The notes below the pieces were generated by a model, which was given only the letters and a program-made list of their open reading frames with translations, ran no database searches and was not told where the DNA came from. The translations under genes and the position numbers were made by a program. Shown piece after piece: positions 54,142 to 64,000 of a stretch of DNA of 64,000 bases. The first letter of the stretch is position 1. Every line of letters begins with the position of its first letter. This DNA comes from Siphonodentalium dalli (Eukaryota; Mollusca; Scaphopoda; Gadilida; Siphonodentaliidae), in the NCBI GenBank assembly GCA_032622095.1, contig CP136068.1:158481465-158545464 (forward strand), in the 5' to 3' direction.

Positions 54142-55025
54142 TAGAGGGGGGGGGGGTCCAATCCCAGATTCCCAGGAAATAAATCAGCAAATCCCAGTTC
54201 CCAGGAGAAAAATATGCCATTTCACAGTTCCCAGGAATTAAAAGCAAATCCCAGTTCCCAGTAAATAAAAAAGCCAGTTCCCAGGAATTAAAATATTATA
54301 TAGAGTATCGACCAAACATACAATATTTACAAGTAATGTAGATCGATGTACATATATTGTATTTTTATGCTATCTTATGATTTACTGGCTACTGTCTGGT
54401 CAATTACATCATTTTACATGACATAAAATGCGAACGTATATGCAAATCCATTGAACAGAATCAACAGATCACTCTTTACACTGATCTACACCACCGCAAA
54501 TCAGGTATTTCCTAAATGTCCAGGTGATGTATGCAAATTCATGTGGTCTCAATATATCTAAGACGGTTTGTGATTTGAGATTGTGTCCCATAACTGGAAT
54601 GTTAGTATGAAAAACCAAGTCACAAACCAACTGAGAAATAGGAGACAACACGGATGTACACAAGTCACCGGATACAACAGCTTAGATTGACCAAGTGGTA
54701 AAACTCGTGTAAATAAATGACTTTAAAATTTACTGGAGACCAGCAGACTTTGTTGGTAGTTGTTACAGATGCACGGTATCGACAACAGCTGAATACTCCC
54801 TACAGAGATTTTTGGGGAAATCAGTTCATAATTAGGTGAATAAAAATGGAAATCCCGATTAATTGGGGATGATTTCCCGGGTCCCGGAAAATAATTTCAA
54901 CCTTTCCCGGGTCCCGGTGGAATTCTGTTCCCGATTCCCGGAAGATTAAATCTGACGATCCCAATTCCCGAAAAATAAAAAGTGTCGATCCCGGTGTCCC
55001 GAAAATACCCGTTCCCCCCTCTAGA
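54142..55025. mobile_element. degenerate inverted-repeat element, TCCCRG-rich (hAT-like?)
   Basis: Ends TAGAGGGGGG and CCCCCCTCTA with subterminal reiterations of AATCCCAGTTCCCAGGAA on the left and TTTCCCGGGTCCCGGAAAAT on the right. The interior is AT-rich and non-coding. Superfamily is uncertain. Confidence 0.5.
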
Positions 55026-55229
55026 GACTTTTAATTGGAAATTTGTATGAGTGACTGAGAATATACATGTAGCAACAATCATTGTCATTGTGAAAATCAG
55101 TGTAATTGGACAGTTCAATGCAATTTCTTAGGTATTTTAGTATGATATGTGAATATGGAGCATCCTGAAAACCATCATAAGGCCATGGTTATGGTCCCCC
55201 AAAAATTAATTTCGCGGACTATAGAAATC

Positions 55230-55660
55230 AGCACTGTCCGTCTGTCCATGTGTGCATCCGTCCGTCCAATCCGGTCGTAAGCGCAATAACATGAACAAAT
55301 ATTAACCGATTTCAATAATTTTTTGTTTATGAGTTGGTTGCCACACTATCTTGGACGAGTTCAAAAACAAGTTTCGTCCGATTTTTCTTACCTCAGTTAC
55401 ATGTATGCCCTTCAGTTTGACAAATTTCTTGCCATTTTTTTGTTTTAAGTGCAATAACTCGAACAGATATTAACCGATTTAAATAATTTGTTGTTTATGA
55501 ATTGGTTGCCACAATGTCTAGGACGAGTTCGAAAACCAGTTTCGTCTGATTTTTCTTAACTGAGTTATGCCCCTTAGTTTGACGATTTCTCACCATTTTT
55601 TGGTCGTAAGCGCAATAACTCGAACAAATATTAACCGATTTCAATAATTTTTTATGTGGA
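55230..55660. repeat. tandem repeat of about 175 bp, 2.5 copies
   Basis: GCGCAATAACTCGAACAAAT ATTAACCGATTTCAATAATT recurs at about 55279, 55449 and 55612. Between are GGTTGCCACA, GGACGAGTTCRAAAACMAGT and TTCGTCYGATTTTTCTTA. Upstream, CTGTCCGTCTGTCCATG precedes the block. Probable part of a dispersed non-autonomous element. Confidence 0.7.
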
Positions 55661-56106
55661 TTACTTAATTTTATTCCTAACACTGCCAATCTCAAAGTTA
55701 GCCACCTTGGAGTTAGCCACCGTTTTTGGGGTACACTGTGGTCGGTGACCTTGTATTATTTAATTTGATGTTTCAGCATCAATTGCCGCAATTCCCAATC
55801 CGTTGTGAAAATAAAGATAAGTACATTTACTCTTAGTCCCTAGTCCAATGCTTCTTCACATAAAATTAATGTAAACAACATTGGGGTTAATATTTATGTA
55901 ACTTCGGAAACCTATTGTGAATAATTAATAATGAATTAACCACCGCATTTCGCATTTAATTCTCAGAATCCTGGATGATGCTAAACATAAACATAATTAC
56001 CATGACCTAATCGGCGTTCAATATAAATTGGGGAAAACCTAACTATTGGGAATGGGAGTGTTTGGGTAACCTAGGTTCTCTGAATCTTAAAGATGCATAA
56101 TCCGAA

Positions 56107-56506
56107 TTAACCCTTTACCCAACAGAACGGCCCTGTGCCAATGCATTCTCTTATATATGCGAGTCGACCATAGGTCGCCTCGCATATATAAGAGAATGCA
56201 TTGGCTTAACACATTAAAAATTATAAAATTGTTAAAGAATGTAAGAAAAAATAGTAAAAAGTGTTAAAAAAAGATGTTTTTTAGGCCAATGCATTCTCTT
56301 ATATATGCGAGGCGACCTATGGTCGACTCGCATATATAAGAGAATGCATTGGCACAGGGCATAACTGTAACCATCACAATGTGGTCAATGGGCCGGTTCC
56401 AATGATATCCATATTTGTATGGTTTTATTGAGACAGACCGAAGATATTTTAGGCTGTTGAAGCTTTATTTGGCCGGTTTTGGCCGGTTTGTTGGGTAAAG
56501 GGTTAA
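56107..56506. mobile_element. TTAACCCTTT-type two-hairpin MITE (copy 6), nested in a family 2 fragment
   Basis: TTAA at both ends. The left flank AAAGATGCATAATCCGAA and right flank CGCT are the two halves of the family 2 terminus AATCCGAATTAACGCT seen whole at about 57349. Confidence 0.93.
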
Positions 56507-57345
56507 CGCTTTGGTACAGATTTATTGATCAATTTGGCATTGACTGTTTTGTTCACGTAGATAAATTAACACAAAATCAAAGACTTGAATTATTTCTTGG
56601 CAAATTTCCTACTTTTATTCATACAGACGTGGATGTTCGCGATTGGATAAGATTCTTCGTCAAATCAACTAGGTATTTGTGGGACTTATGGACAAGTCGA
56701 TCGCCCCAACCTGCTATTGGTGAAAACCATACATAGACGTTCATAGACACGACATATATATTCACTATTCAAAAACAACATTGATGACTCGACAATAATA
56801 ACAATGTTAATTAATATGTGTCTAGTACATATTACATTATAACATACATACGAATTACAGTATATAGATACAATTATAGACAGTAGCTAAGCTCCAGTTC
56901 CAGGAGCTTACTGATGCGCGCCACAATACACAGGCATTACTTTAATCCGGCGCCATTTATTTTCATCTCGCAAATCGATGATGACCTTGCGCATGTAAAT
57001 ATGTTGCTTTAGATTTGTATCTTGCCTCACCATGTATTGTTTCTCCTTTTTGTTTAAATTTTTTTTTTTTTTAACTAATTAAAACTATTTTTTGTATTTT
57101 GTATTTTTTTTCCTTTTCTTGATGTAGATTTTGTTTTTTTTTCATGTCAATTTTGTTTTATACCTTTATACCACATTTGTTTAATTACTTCATTGGTTTT
57201 TTTTCTTCTTTCGATTTAATATTTCCTTTTTTCTTGCACTTTCATGTTTGATTAGAGATTATTTTGTATATCTTTATGTAATTGTGTTAGTTTCCTGTGT
57301 TTGTATGAAACTCTCCATGTATGGAGGAAAGAAATAAATATATAT
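56507..57345. other. no gene seen; T-rich tract
   Basis: The 85-codon frame over 56479-56736 begins inside the MITE and has no recognisable domain. 57050-57250 is T-rich low complexity. Confidence 0.4.
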
Positions 57346-57785
57346 ATAATCCGAATTAACGCTCGCAAATTACTATTTCCTTGGTTTCTGGGGTAAAAAA
57401 TTATTGATTCAAGTCTAGGAACCCACCTATCAAAGTTCAGAGTGATCAGATATAAATTTTTGAAATCTATTATTTTTCACCACCGATAATTTTAAGTGGC
57501 CCAGTAAAAGATTGATGAGAAGACGGTATCAGTCCAAATTGCAGATGAAGATGGATAACTCTAAAATCAAATTTTTTTGTCAGATATTTGACAAACCAGC
57601 AAAATTTCGTTGAACAAAATGTTGATAAATAACATGTTTTGGGAAATTTTATACTATAATTGACTGTGGTTAGCATTATTTTTGGGCAATTAATCAATTG
57701 TGATAACTGGAGCGGCATTTAAAAAAATGTTGTTGTTGGAATCTGATGATATGGGGACCATCAAATCGAATTGAGTGCCTTCGCA
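57346..57785. mobile_element. MITE family 2, copy e
   Basis: ATAATCCGAATTAACGCTCG ... CGAATTGAGTGCCTTCG with all family blocks in the copy b orientation. Outermost bases decayed. Confidence 0.75.
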
Positions 57786-58016
57786 ATCTTACAAATCTAT
57801 AAGAGAAGCAGATAACATGATGGTGGCGATTTCGTAATCTGTAACATTTTCAATTAGCCTGGAAAATTTATTAAAATAAAACATTTAGATTGAGTCAAAA
57901 TGTGTATACTGGCTATTATATACATACAAATGGTTTAGAAATGTCAATTTATTGTTATTGAACCAAAGCAGATAACCTATAGAAGACTGTTGATCCTGGA
58001 TATCAGCAATGTCTGA

Positions 58017-58400
58017 TTACCTGTTAACGATTTAGGGTTTCATGGAGATCTGATGATAATCAGAGCGGTAAATGCTGATCACCTGTTAACGAACTAAGGG
58101 TTTCATGGAGATCTGTTCATATTCAAAGCGGTGACTGCTGATCACCTGTTAACGAATTAAGGGTTTCATGGAGATCTGATGATATTCAAAGCGGTGAATT
58201 CTGATCACCTGTTAATGAAGTAAGGGTTTCATGGAGATCTGATGATATTCAAAGCGGTGAATTCTGATCACCTGTTAATGAAGTAAGGGTTTCATGGGGA
58301 TCTGCTGATATTCTAAGTGGTGAATGGTGATTACCTGTTTACAAATTTAGGATTTTATGGAGATCTGATGATAATTTGAGAGTTTATTGCTGATTATAAG
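58017..58400. repeat. 63-bp tandem repeat, six copies
   Basis: CTGATCACCTGTTAACGAAT, TAAGGGTTTCATGGAGATCT, GATGATATTCAAAGCGGTGA repeats six times, the outer copies most diverged. Confidence 0.88.
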
Positions 58401-58444
58401 CTTGAATCTTTTTTGTCTATATTTAAAGCCATGGATGGCCTTCG

Positions 58445-58712
58445 CTGTGGTTATTGCTGTTAAAATAGTCACATCAGTTAGAACTGCCGTAAACAGAAAG
58501 AATATCAAAATATATAGACAGGCCAATCATAAATATTGTGTAAATAGTATGTTAAGAACCTGACTTTTGTTTACATAATACAGCGTACACACTTGACAAT
58601 AATATACTTTTTGCACAAAATTTAATATTTGTATAAGAATAAAATATGTCTATATTTTAATATTCTTTCTGTTTATTGCAGTTTTAACAGGTCTGACTAT
58701 TTTAACAGCATA
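58445..58712. mobile_element. inverted-repeat element (TGCTGTTAAAATAGTCA ends)
   Basis: Left TGCTGTTAAAATAGTCA ... AACTGCCGTAAACAGAAAGA and right TCTTTCTGTTTATTGCAGTT ... TGACTATTTTAACAGCA pair over about 60 bp. A partial relative is at 20415-20575. Lies immediately before the 18-bp array. Confidence 0.82.
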
Positions 58713-58728
58713 CCCATCCATACCTTTA

Positions 58729-59060
58729 AACCAGACATTACTATATTTAAACCAGATGTTACTGTATTTAAACCAGGCATTACTATATTTAAACCAGACG
58801 TTACTATATTTAAACCAGACATTATTATATTTAAACCAGATGTTAATATATTTAAACCAGATATTACTATATTTAAACCAGACATTACTATATTTAAACC
58901 AGACATTATTATATTTAAACCAGATGTTACTGTATTTAAACCAGGCATTACTATATTTAAACCAGACATTACTATATTTAAACCAGACATTATTATATTT
59001 AAACCAGACATTACTATATTTAAACCAGATGTTAATATATTTAAACCAGACTTTATTATA
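58729..59060. repeat. 18-bp minisatellite, about 18 copies, ending at a splice acceptor
   Basis: The unit TTACTATATTTAAACCAGAC has an exact 18-bp period. The last unit, TTTATTATATTTCAG, is the acceptor of the 59067 exon: the units look like acceptor copies in which TTTCAG became TTTAAACCAG. Because the period is a multiple of three, all frames on both strands stay open (IFKPDI and similar); those frames are not genes. Confidence 0.92.
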
Positions 59061-59066
59061 TTTCAG

Positions 59067-59323
59067 GAACACCAGAAACCATAATGACAGAATTGTCGAT
59101 AGAACCAGATATAACGATGCCATGCTGTTTATGTCAAATTTTCATCGATTTACGCGATTTAAATTTCCATCGCTCTTATCACAACGCTCTCAACACACTC
59201 AAATACAAGCCAGGAAGCAAGCCCAAAAATGTTGACTCGCTGCTCAAACGTCGTAACGTTATTCTGAAGAAACTACAAAATAGTTCCGACGGAAAGAGTC
59301 AACTTACCCCAAAGGAGATTCAG
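59067..59323 (+). CDS. PP2D1: PP2D1-like gene, second coding exon (zinc-finger-like segment)
   Basis: Acceptor TTATATTTCAG, donor GATTCAG|GTAATT, phases 1 and 0. Encodes residues 38-123. MPCCLCQIFIDLRDLNFHRS YH places Cys57/58 and Cys60 with His72 and His76, a C2H2-like knuckle as found at the N-terminus of PP2D1-type proteins. A basic stretch follows (NALNTLKYKPGSKPKNVDSL LKRRN). A MITE with a 69-bp hairpin starts about 10 bp after the donor. Confidence 0.82.
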
Positions 59324-59333
59324 GTAATTTTTT

Positions 59334-59716
59334 TACCCTGTGCCAATGCATTCTCTTATATATGCGAGTCGACCATAGGTCGCCTCGCATATATAAGAGA
59401 ATGCATTGGCCTAACAATTTTTTATCATTTGTTTTGAATAAATGTTTGTGACAATTTTTAGGACATAAAATAAAAAACATCCGTTACCCTGCAGGGAGCC
59501 CCACACATATATAGAAGCATATAGAAGAGTGTCGTCTGCTCATGTTTGTCTGGGGCTCTGTATGGGTGAAATTATAAAATTGTTAAAGAATACAAGAAAA
59601 AATTATTAAAATTGTAAAAAATTGTTAAAAAATTGTTAGGCCAATGTATTATCTTATATATGCGAGGCGACCTATGGTCGACTCGCATATATAAGAGAAT
59701 ACATTGCCACAGGGTA
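59334..59716. mobile_element. two-hairpin MITE with TACCCTGTGCC ends, 10 bp after the exon donor
   Basis: Ends TACCCTGTGCCAATGCATTC and its complement (...GCCACAGGGTA). Hairpins lie at 59342-59410 and about 59640-59707. The spacer includes an inserted relative of the 179-495 repeat (GGAGCCCCACACATATATAG ... GGGGCTCTGTATGGGT). Confidence 0.82.
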
Positions 59717-60132
59717 AAATAATCCCGACTTAGCTCTTGTGTGTGATTTCTTGAGTGATTATAAAGGATAATATCACTAGAGCATTATGTCACTTTAACT
59801 AGAGCATTATGTATTAAAATTATGCTATCAAAGTTTATGCGTCATTTGTATAATGTTGGTATTATTCAGATTTCTGGTAATTCAGATGTTTATAGTGGAA
59901 TATAATAAACAGAATAAATACTTGATTGAACCGGTGATATGAAATAATACATGAGCGGTAGGGACTTTTTCGTAAAACAATTGAGCGTAAAGCGAATTAT
60001 TTCATGTCACTAGTTCAATCCTCTATATAATTTAGAGCTTCATATCCTCTCAATGGTGCTCATAGGCTTTACAATGATGTGCATTAATGGGAGACTGTAC
60101 CTAAATCCAGTAATTTGTGGGGCCATACATGT

Positions 60133-60482
60133 ATACCGCTATTCTCAAAGTAATTGACCAGAAAAACGGGGTGATACCCCGGTCATGACCGCGGTGATAC
60201 CGGTAATAAACGGTAGTGGTATCAAGACGGTCATGGCGGTGGAGTTACGGTATTGGGCGATAATGATACTGCGGTCTTTTAGCGGGCACCGCATTAATTT
60301 TGTTGAATACCGCGGTGATTTTCATGGAACTGTTTGAGGGGAGGTATTTACTCACACATACTTGTTCGCGTTAACAAGCGATATCAGTACCGCGGTATTG
60401 GAGGATACAGCGGTATAGTACCGCCATATTAACGGGGTGACACCACGTTATTGGTGGTCAATTACTTTAAGTATAGCGGTAT
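60133..60482. mobile_element. MITE with ATACCGCTAT ends
   Basis: ATACCGCTATTCTCAAAGTA ATTGACCA and TGGTCAATTACTTTAAGTAT AGCGGTAT are inverted (about 28 bp). Interior rich in ACCGCGGT words. Confidence 0.88.
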
Positions 60483-60595
60483 GCTCAACATAAAATATCC
60501 AATAAAAGAATTAATATGAGTCAAGAATGAGAGTGAAATACAACCACGTGCACAAAGTACCAAGTATAAAAACCTAATAATTATAATGACAATGA

Positions 60596-60995
60596 TTAAC
60601 CCTTTACCCAACAGAAGGGCCCTGTGCCAATGCATTCTCTTATATATGCGAGTCGACCATAGGTCGCCTCGCATATATAAGAGAATGCATTGGCTTAACA
60701 CATTAAAAATAATAAAATTGTTAAAGAATGTAAGAAAAAATGGTAAAAAGTGTTAAAAAAAGTTTTTTTTTAGGCCAATGCATTCTCTTATATATGCGAG
60801 GCGACCTATGGTCGACTCGCATATATAAGAGAATGCATTGGCACAGGGCATAACTGTAACAATCACGATGTGGTCAAGGAGCCGGTTCCAATGATATCCA
60901 TATTTGTATGGTTTTATTGAGACAGACCCAAGATAATTTAGGCTGTTGAAGCTTTATTTGGCCGGTTTTGGCCGGTTTGTTGGGTAAAGGGTTAA
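60596..60995. mobile_element. TTAACCCTTT-type two-hairpin MITE (copy 7, PP2D1 intron)
   Basis: TTAA on both sides; about 400 bp; same order and orientation as copies 5 and 6. Hairpins at about 60627-60695 and 60774-60842. Confidence 0.92.
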
Positions 60996-61175
60996 AAGGT
61001 CTAAGCCATTTACTCATTTTCATTATAATTACCCTGTTGTTTTACTTCGTTCATAGATAACATTAGTATACTCTGCACTTATCTCTGAGACATATTCATT
61101 CATTTGTTGTATATTTTCTGTTGAAGAGAGTAGGAAATGACTTATAAAATAGATGGATTTAGCACATAGTCTCTC

Positions 61176-61385
61176 TTAACCCTTTCAGTGCCAAGTCCGA
61201 TTTTTGTATCATCCCATATTTCCTTGATCATTTTTCAAATTTATTGATTATAATAATGTGATACATTGATGGAAATTAAGAGCTCTTTCCATCAATGTAT
61301 CACATTATTATAATCAATAAATTTGAAAAATGATCAAGGAAATATGGGTTGATACAAAAATCGGACTTGGCACTGAAAGGGTTAA
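61176..61385. mobile_element. 210-bp fully palindromic MITE with TTAA ends
   Basis: TTAACCCTTTCAGTGCCAAG ... CTTGGCACTGAAAGGGTTAA: arms of about 100 bp are near perfect, with a loop around TTAAGAGC. Its outer 20 bp resemble the 52711 element, so it may be a full fold-back version of that family. Confidence 0.93.
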
Positions 61386-61746
61386 ACATGAATACAGAGA
61401 AATAAATAAATATTGTCCACGATATTTACATTTAAGTCTTGGAAAGATCTTTCGAAAAGATAACTCTTCAACCCAGATTTGAAATCTTTGAATGGTAAGA
61501 GGGAATCTTAATTTATCCGGGAGACAGTTCTATAAGATACGACTTACAACTGAAAAGCACAATTTCTATCTGTAACCAAACTGCATGTTTCGCCCCTATT
61601 GCAGTTTTCTTTGGACGATCTCAGACCCGATTTGCCAGCAACATATTGTAATAGTAAACTATAGATAGTTACATTGGGGATCGGCCATTCATACATTTAT
61701 AAGTCTGCATGAGAATTTTGAATTCAATGCGCTCTTCAATTGACAG

Positions 61747-62581
61747 GTGACAAACGATGCGTATGAATTACTGAAAGGGGATGTAGAGCAAACTGAACAC
61801 AGTCGTGTGATTCGTGAAGACATCAATACAGAAGTTTCCGGACTTGGGTTAAACTGTTCTTTGGACTGCGTCTATTCTGTTGGGATCTGTAGCCATGAGA
61901 ATCACAGATGGAAAAGTTCGATGGAGGACACGAAGGTATTCCAAGATAATTTCGGCGGTGATAAAAATAAATGTTTTTTCGCTGTATTTGATGGATACCA
62001 CGGTCGATTTGCTGCAGAGGTCGCTGCTAGTGAATTACATCGTCTTCTTTTACATGAGATTTCGAAGTTTGACACATATATCGAGTCAACGCATGCTGAA
62101 AATATGGCGGAAAAAACAGACATATCTCAGTATGAGTTTTCACAACCCGAGGATGAAAGTAATGAAATGCTACGAAACGAGAGCAGAACTATCGTTCAAC
62201 AGATCATGAAATTCTGTGAAGAAAAATATGAAAAACTCACTAAAAATGATGAGACATCAAGAAGCGCCAAAGGCAGTGAAAAAATTAGAAAAGAAGTGAC
62301 CAAGAGTCCTTATGCTAGAAATATGTCAGCAGCATTTCATAAAGTGTACAATCTTATCGATATTCTGTTGTCCTATGGGAAGGATGAATGCTCCCGTGTG
62401 AGGTGGAGTGGATGCTCTGCCGCCACGCTGGTAATACAGAACAATGACAAGATAGATAACTCTGATGTGGGGGCTGGTGGCAGAAGTGGGATTTTCACAG
62501 ATGGTAAAGCTGACACCGATGGAGAGTCTACTCATTCTGAGTCCTTGGCAGAACTAGGACAGATACATCTTGCCAATCTAG
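61747..62581 (+). CDS. PP2D1: PP2D1-like gene, third coding exon (PP2C domain start)
   Basis: Acceptor CAATTGACAG, donor AATCTAG|GTAAAT, phases 0 and 1. Encodes residues 124-401. PP2C landmarks: SHENHRWKSSMEDTKVFQ (the Met-Glu-Asp motif, about 182-184) and FFAVFDGYHGRFAAEVA (204-209), where canonical metal-dependent phosphatases have DGHGG. A long acidic/charged insert follows (about 235-330), then the CSAATLV strand and LAELGQIHLANLG. The family is PP2C-like (PP2D1/CG9801 type). The altered DGYHG makes catalytic activity doubtful. Confidence 0.88.
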
Positions 62582-62654
62582 GTAAATGTGAGACTGCAAA
62601 ATATTAATATTTTGAAATTCAGTAAGGTTTTAATCAAGCCTGCATGATCATATT

Positions 62655-63009
62655 GTGTCTGTCATTTGCAGAATGAGATCCCCAGAGGGTGAATTTAGTT
62701 ATGCTATCCCGCATGACAGGCTAGCATCACCAAATTCACCCTCTGGTGACCTCATTCTGCTTAGGCATCAACTGCTATGGGAGACCTAGGATCAGATTGA
62801 AGTTCCCCAGATTAAGATGGTGATGTTCACCCATTAGTCACCTCGATTATGCATTTTATCTTCTTCAAATTAGGGGATATAGAAACTTCCCAGAAGGGAA
62901 AAAGTAACTAACAACAATGCAGAATTATTTGGTGATGCTAGCCCACTGTGTTGGATAGCATCACTAAATTCACCCTCTGGTGACCTCATTCTGCAAATGA
63001 CAGATACAC
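62655..63009. mobile_element. MITE with GTGTCTGTCATTTGCAGAAT ends (PP2D1 intron)
   Basis: Ends GTCATTTGCAGAATGAG and CTCATTCTGCAAATGAC; inner inverted copies of CACCCTCTGGTGACCTCATT occur at 62737 and 62972, and of GCTAGCATCAC. Confidence 0.85.
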
Positions 63010-63078
63010 TAAATTCAGTAAGGTTTGAATATTAATTCTTTCTATACTAAATACTCATTGGCGAGGAGTCCCTTAGGA

Positions 63079-63147
63079 AATGTTCAGATGATAAGTTCAA
63101 CAAACGACCTTCGGTCATTTTTTTAACTTCTTATATGAACATTTCTC
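63079..63147. repeat. short hairpin
   Basis: AAATGTTCAGATGATAAGTT ... AACTTCTTATATGAACATTT around GACCTTCGGTC. Confidence 0.8.
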
Positions 63148-63987
63148 ACCAATAAATATGAAATCTTCTGAACTTTTGTTATCTTTTTGTCTGTTTGTCA
63201 TCTGCTTTTATTACCTGAACATCTCTCCAAATGAATAATAGACCATTCCAATGTATACTTTTATAACTGAATGGGAGAATCCATTCACTATAGAAAGGGT
63301 TAAGGTAGAGCTATATTATTTTATTTTTTATTCTTGATGAAGAATATAGGCTGCTAATTAGCATCGGTTATCAGCTGAATTGAGGCAATTACCTAGACAA
63401 AAAGGAAATTTTGTCGGCTATAGTTTAGCCAAGGCAAATTTCAGAACCTGCCAATTTTTTGTCTGTAAAATTTAAATAAATTGCTGCAGATATTGTCTTT
63501 ATTGTAGAATGCCAAGGACTACTTGTATTTTGATAATCAGCAATTTTATGCCAGAGTCAGACCCAAACAAAGTCCCCATGATAATGGACCAAGTTCCCAT
63601 TATAAACAGAAGTTTAACAAGAAGACTGTGCATGGTAGATAAATTGATACTGGTCATGACAGGCACACACAAACATGCATGTCATTTGGGCTTTTTTTGT
63701 CTGACATTTTTGGTCAATCATTGATCATGACCGGACGCTTATTTCCAGACTTGAATATGTCTATTTATTAATTATATGCTCGCCTATAAAATAGTGGGAA
63801 ATTACCGAAAAGTAAATCGTTGTATTTATCTCTTAGAAGTCAAGGTCGATCGAGTGATTATTGTGTGCTACTGTCCACTAGCGGCATGATCAATCGATAA
63901 TTCTATATTTGAGATATTTCTTTCCAGACGCTCATGAGATATTTTGGTATTCTCTATATCTTTCATGAATTTCAATTTGTATTTCAG
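63148..63987. other. rest of PP2D1 intron 3
   Basis: AT-rich; the 71-codon frame at 63509 has no domain. No repeat identified. Confidence 0.45.
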
Positions 63988-64000
63988 GAAATACACATGC
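63988..64000 (+). CDS. PP2D1: PP2D1-like gene, fourth coding exon (cut by window end)
   Basis: Acceptor TTTGTATTTCAG ends at 63987. The 13 visible bases read, in the phase left by the previous exon, G-N-T-H-A, giving NLGNTHA across the junction. This fits the PP2C strand that is followed by AVLCR-like sequence in the family. Continues beyond the window. Confidence 0.7.

Noticed and set aside
56479-56736. 85-codon frame after copy 6 MITE as an exon
   Set aside because: Starts within the MITE, no acceptor in suitable position, no match in phase with PP2D1 exons 1 and 2, which join without it.
58629-59235. Four overlapping open frames of 104-159 codons on both strands
   Set aside because: They translate the 18-bp minisatellite; a period divisible by three keeps every frame open. 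Only 59067-59323 is real coding sequence.

Overview
This is an AT-rich metazoan nuclear window: intron-split coding sequence with GT/AG junctions, very dense short inverted-repeat elements, minisatellites, a satellite block, a tyrosine-recombinase retrotransposon and Helitron-like ends. A marine invertebrate, most likely a mollusc or another lophotrochozoan, fits best. That placement is inference from the style of the genes and repeats, not from a search.

Layout. 1-22 kb holds no gene I can support. It contains a 1.5-2.4 kb segmental duplication with a 32-bp array born in one copy, TTAA-type hairpin MITEs, a 2 kb field of CTTAAG-centred palindromes (7.1-9.3 kb), a satellite of about 80 units of 52/55 bp (12.4-16.7 kb) and several MITE families. 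22.1-38.1 kb is one plus-strand gene whose seven coding exons join in phase to a 669-residue secreted protein of unknown function. 38-44 kb is repeats: a Helitron-like end, decayed C2H2 zinc-finger sequence and a GC-rich minus-strand ORF. 44.26-50.94 kb is a nearly complete but decayed Ngaro-type retrotransposon with the diagnostic A1-ORFs-B1-A2-B2 split repeats. 52.4 kb to the window end is the 5' part of a plus-strand PP2C-like gene (PP2D1 type), running off the right edge.

The most unusual pattern is that tandem arrays sit on exon-intron junctions and contain them. The acceptor plus signal-peptide start of the secreted gene is repeated with a 75-bp period. The donor of its exon 6 is repeated about 24 times in a ~65-bp array. 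The acceptor and first half of its exon 7 occur four times on a 453-bp period. The acceptor of PP2D1 exon 2 is preceded by about 18 acceptor-like 18-bp units. Two genes therefore carry strings of candidate decoy splice sites.

A second theme is a set of TTAACCCTTT-ended MITEs (piggyBac-like termini), many carrying a 69-bp hairpin that also occurs alone. Nested insertions with recognisable empty sites confirm TTAA target duplication for two of them. Introns of both genes are packed with these elements, some within 6-50 bp of splice sites.
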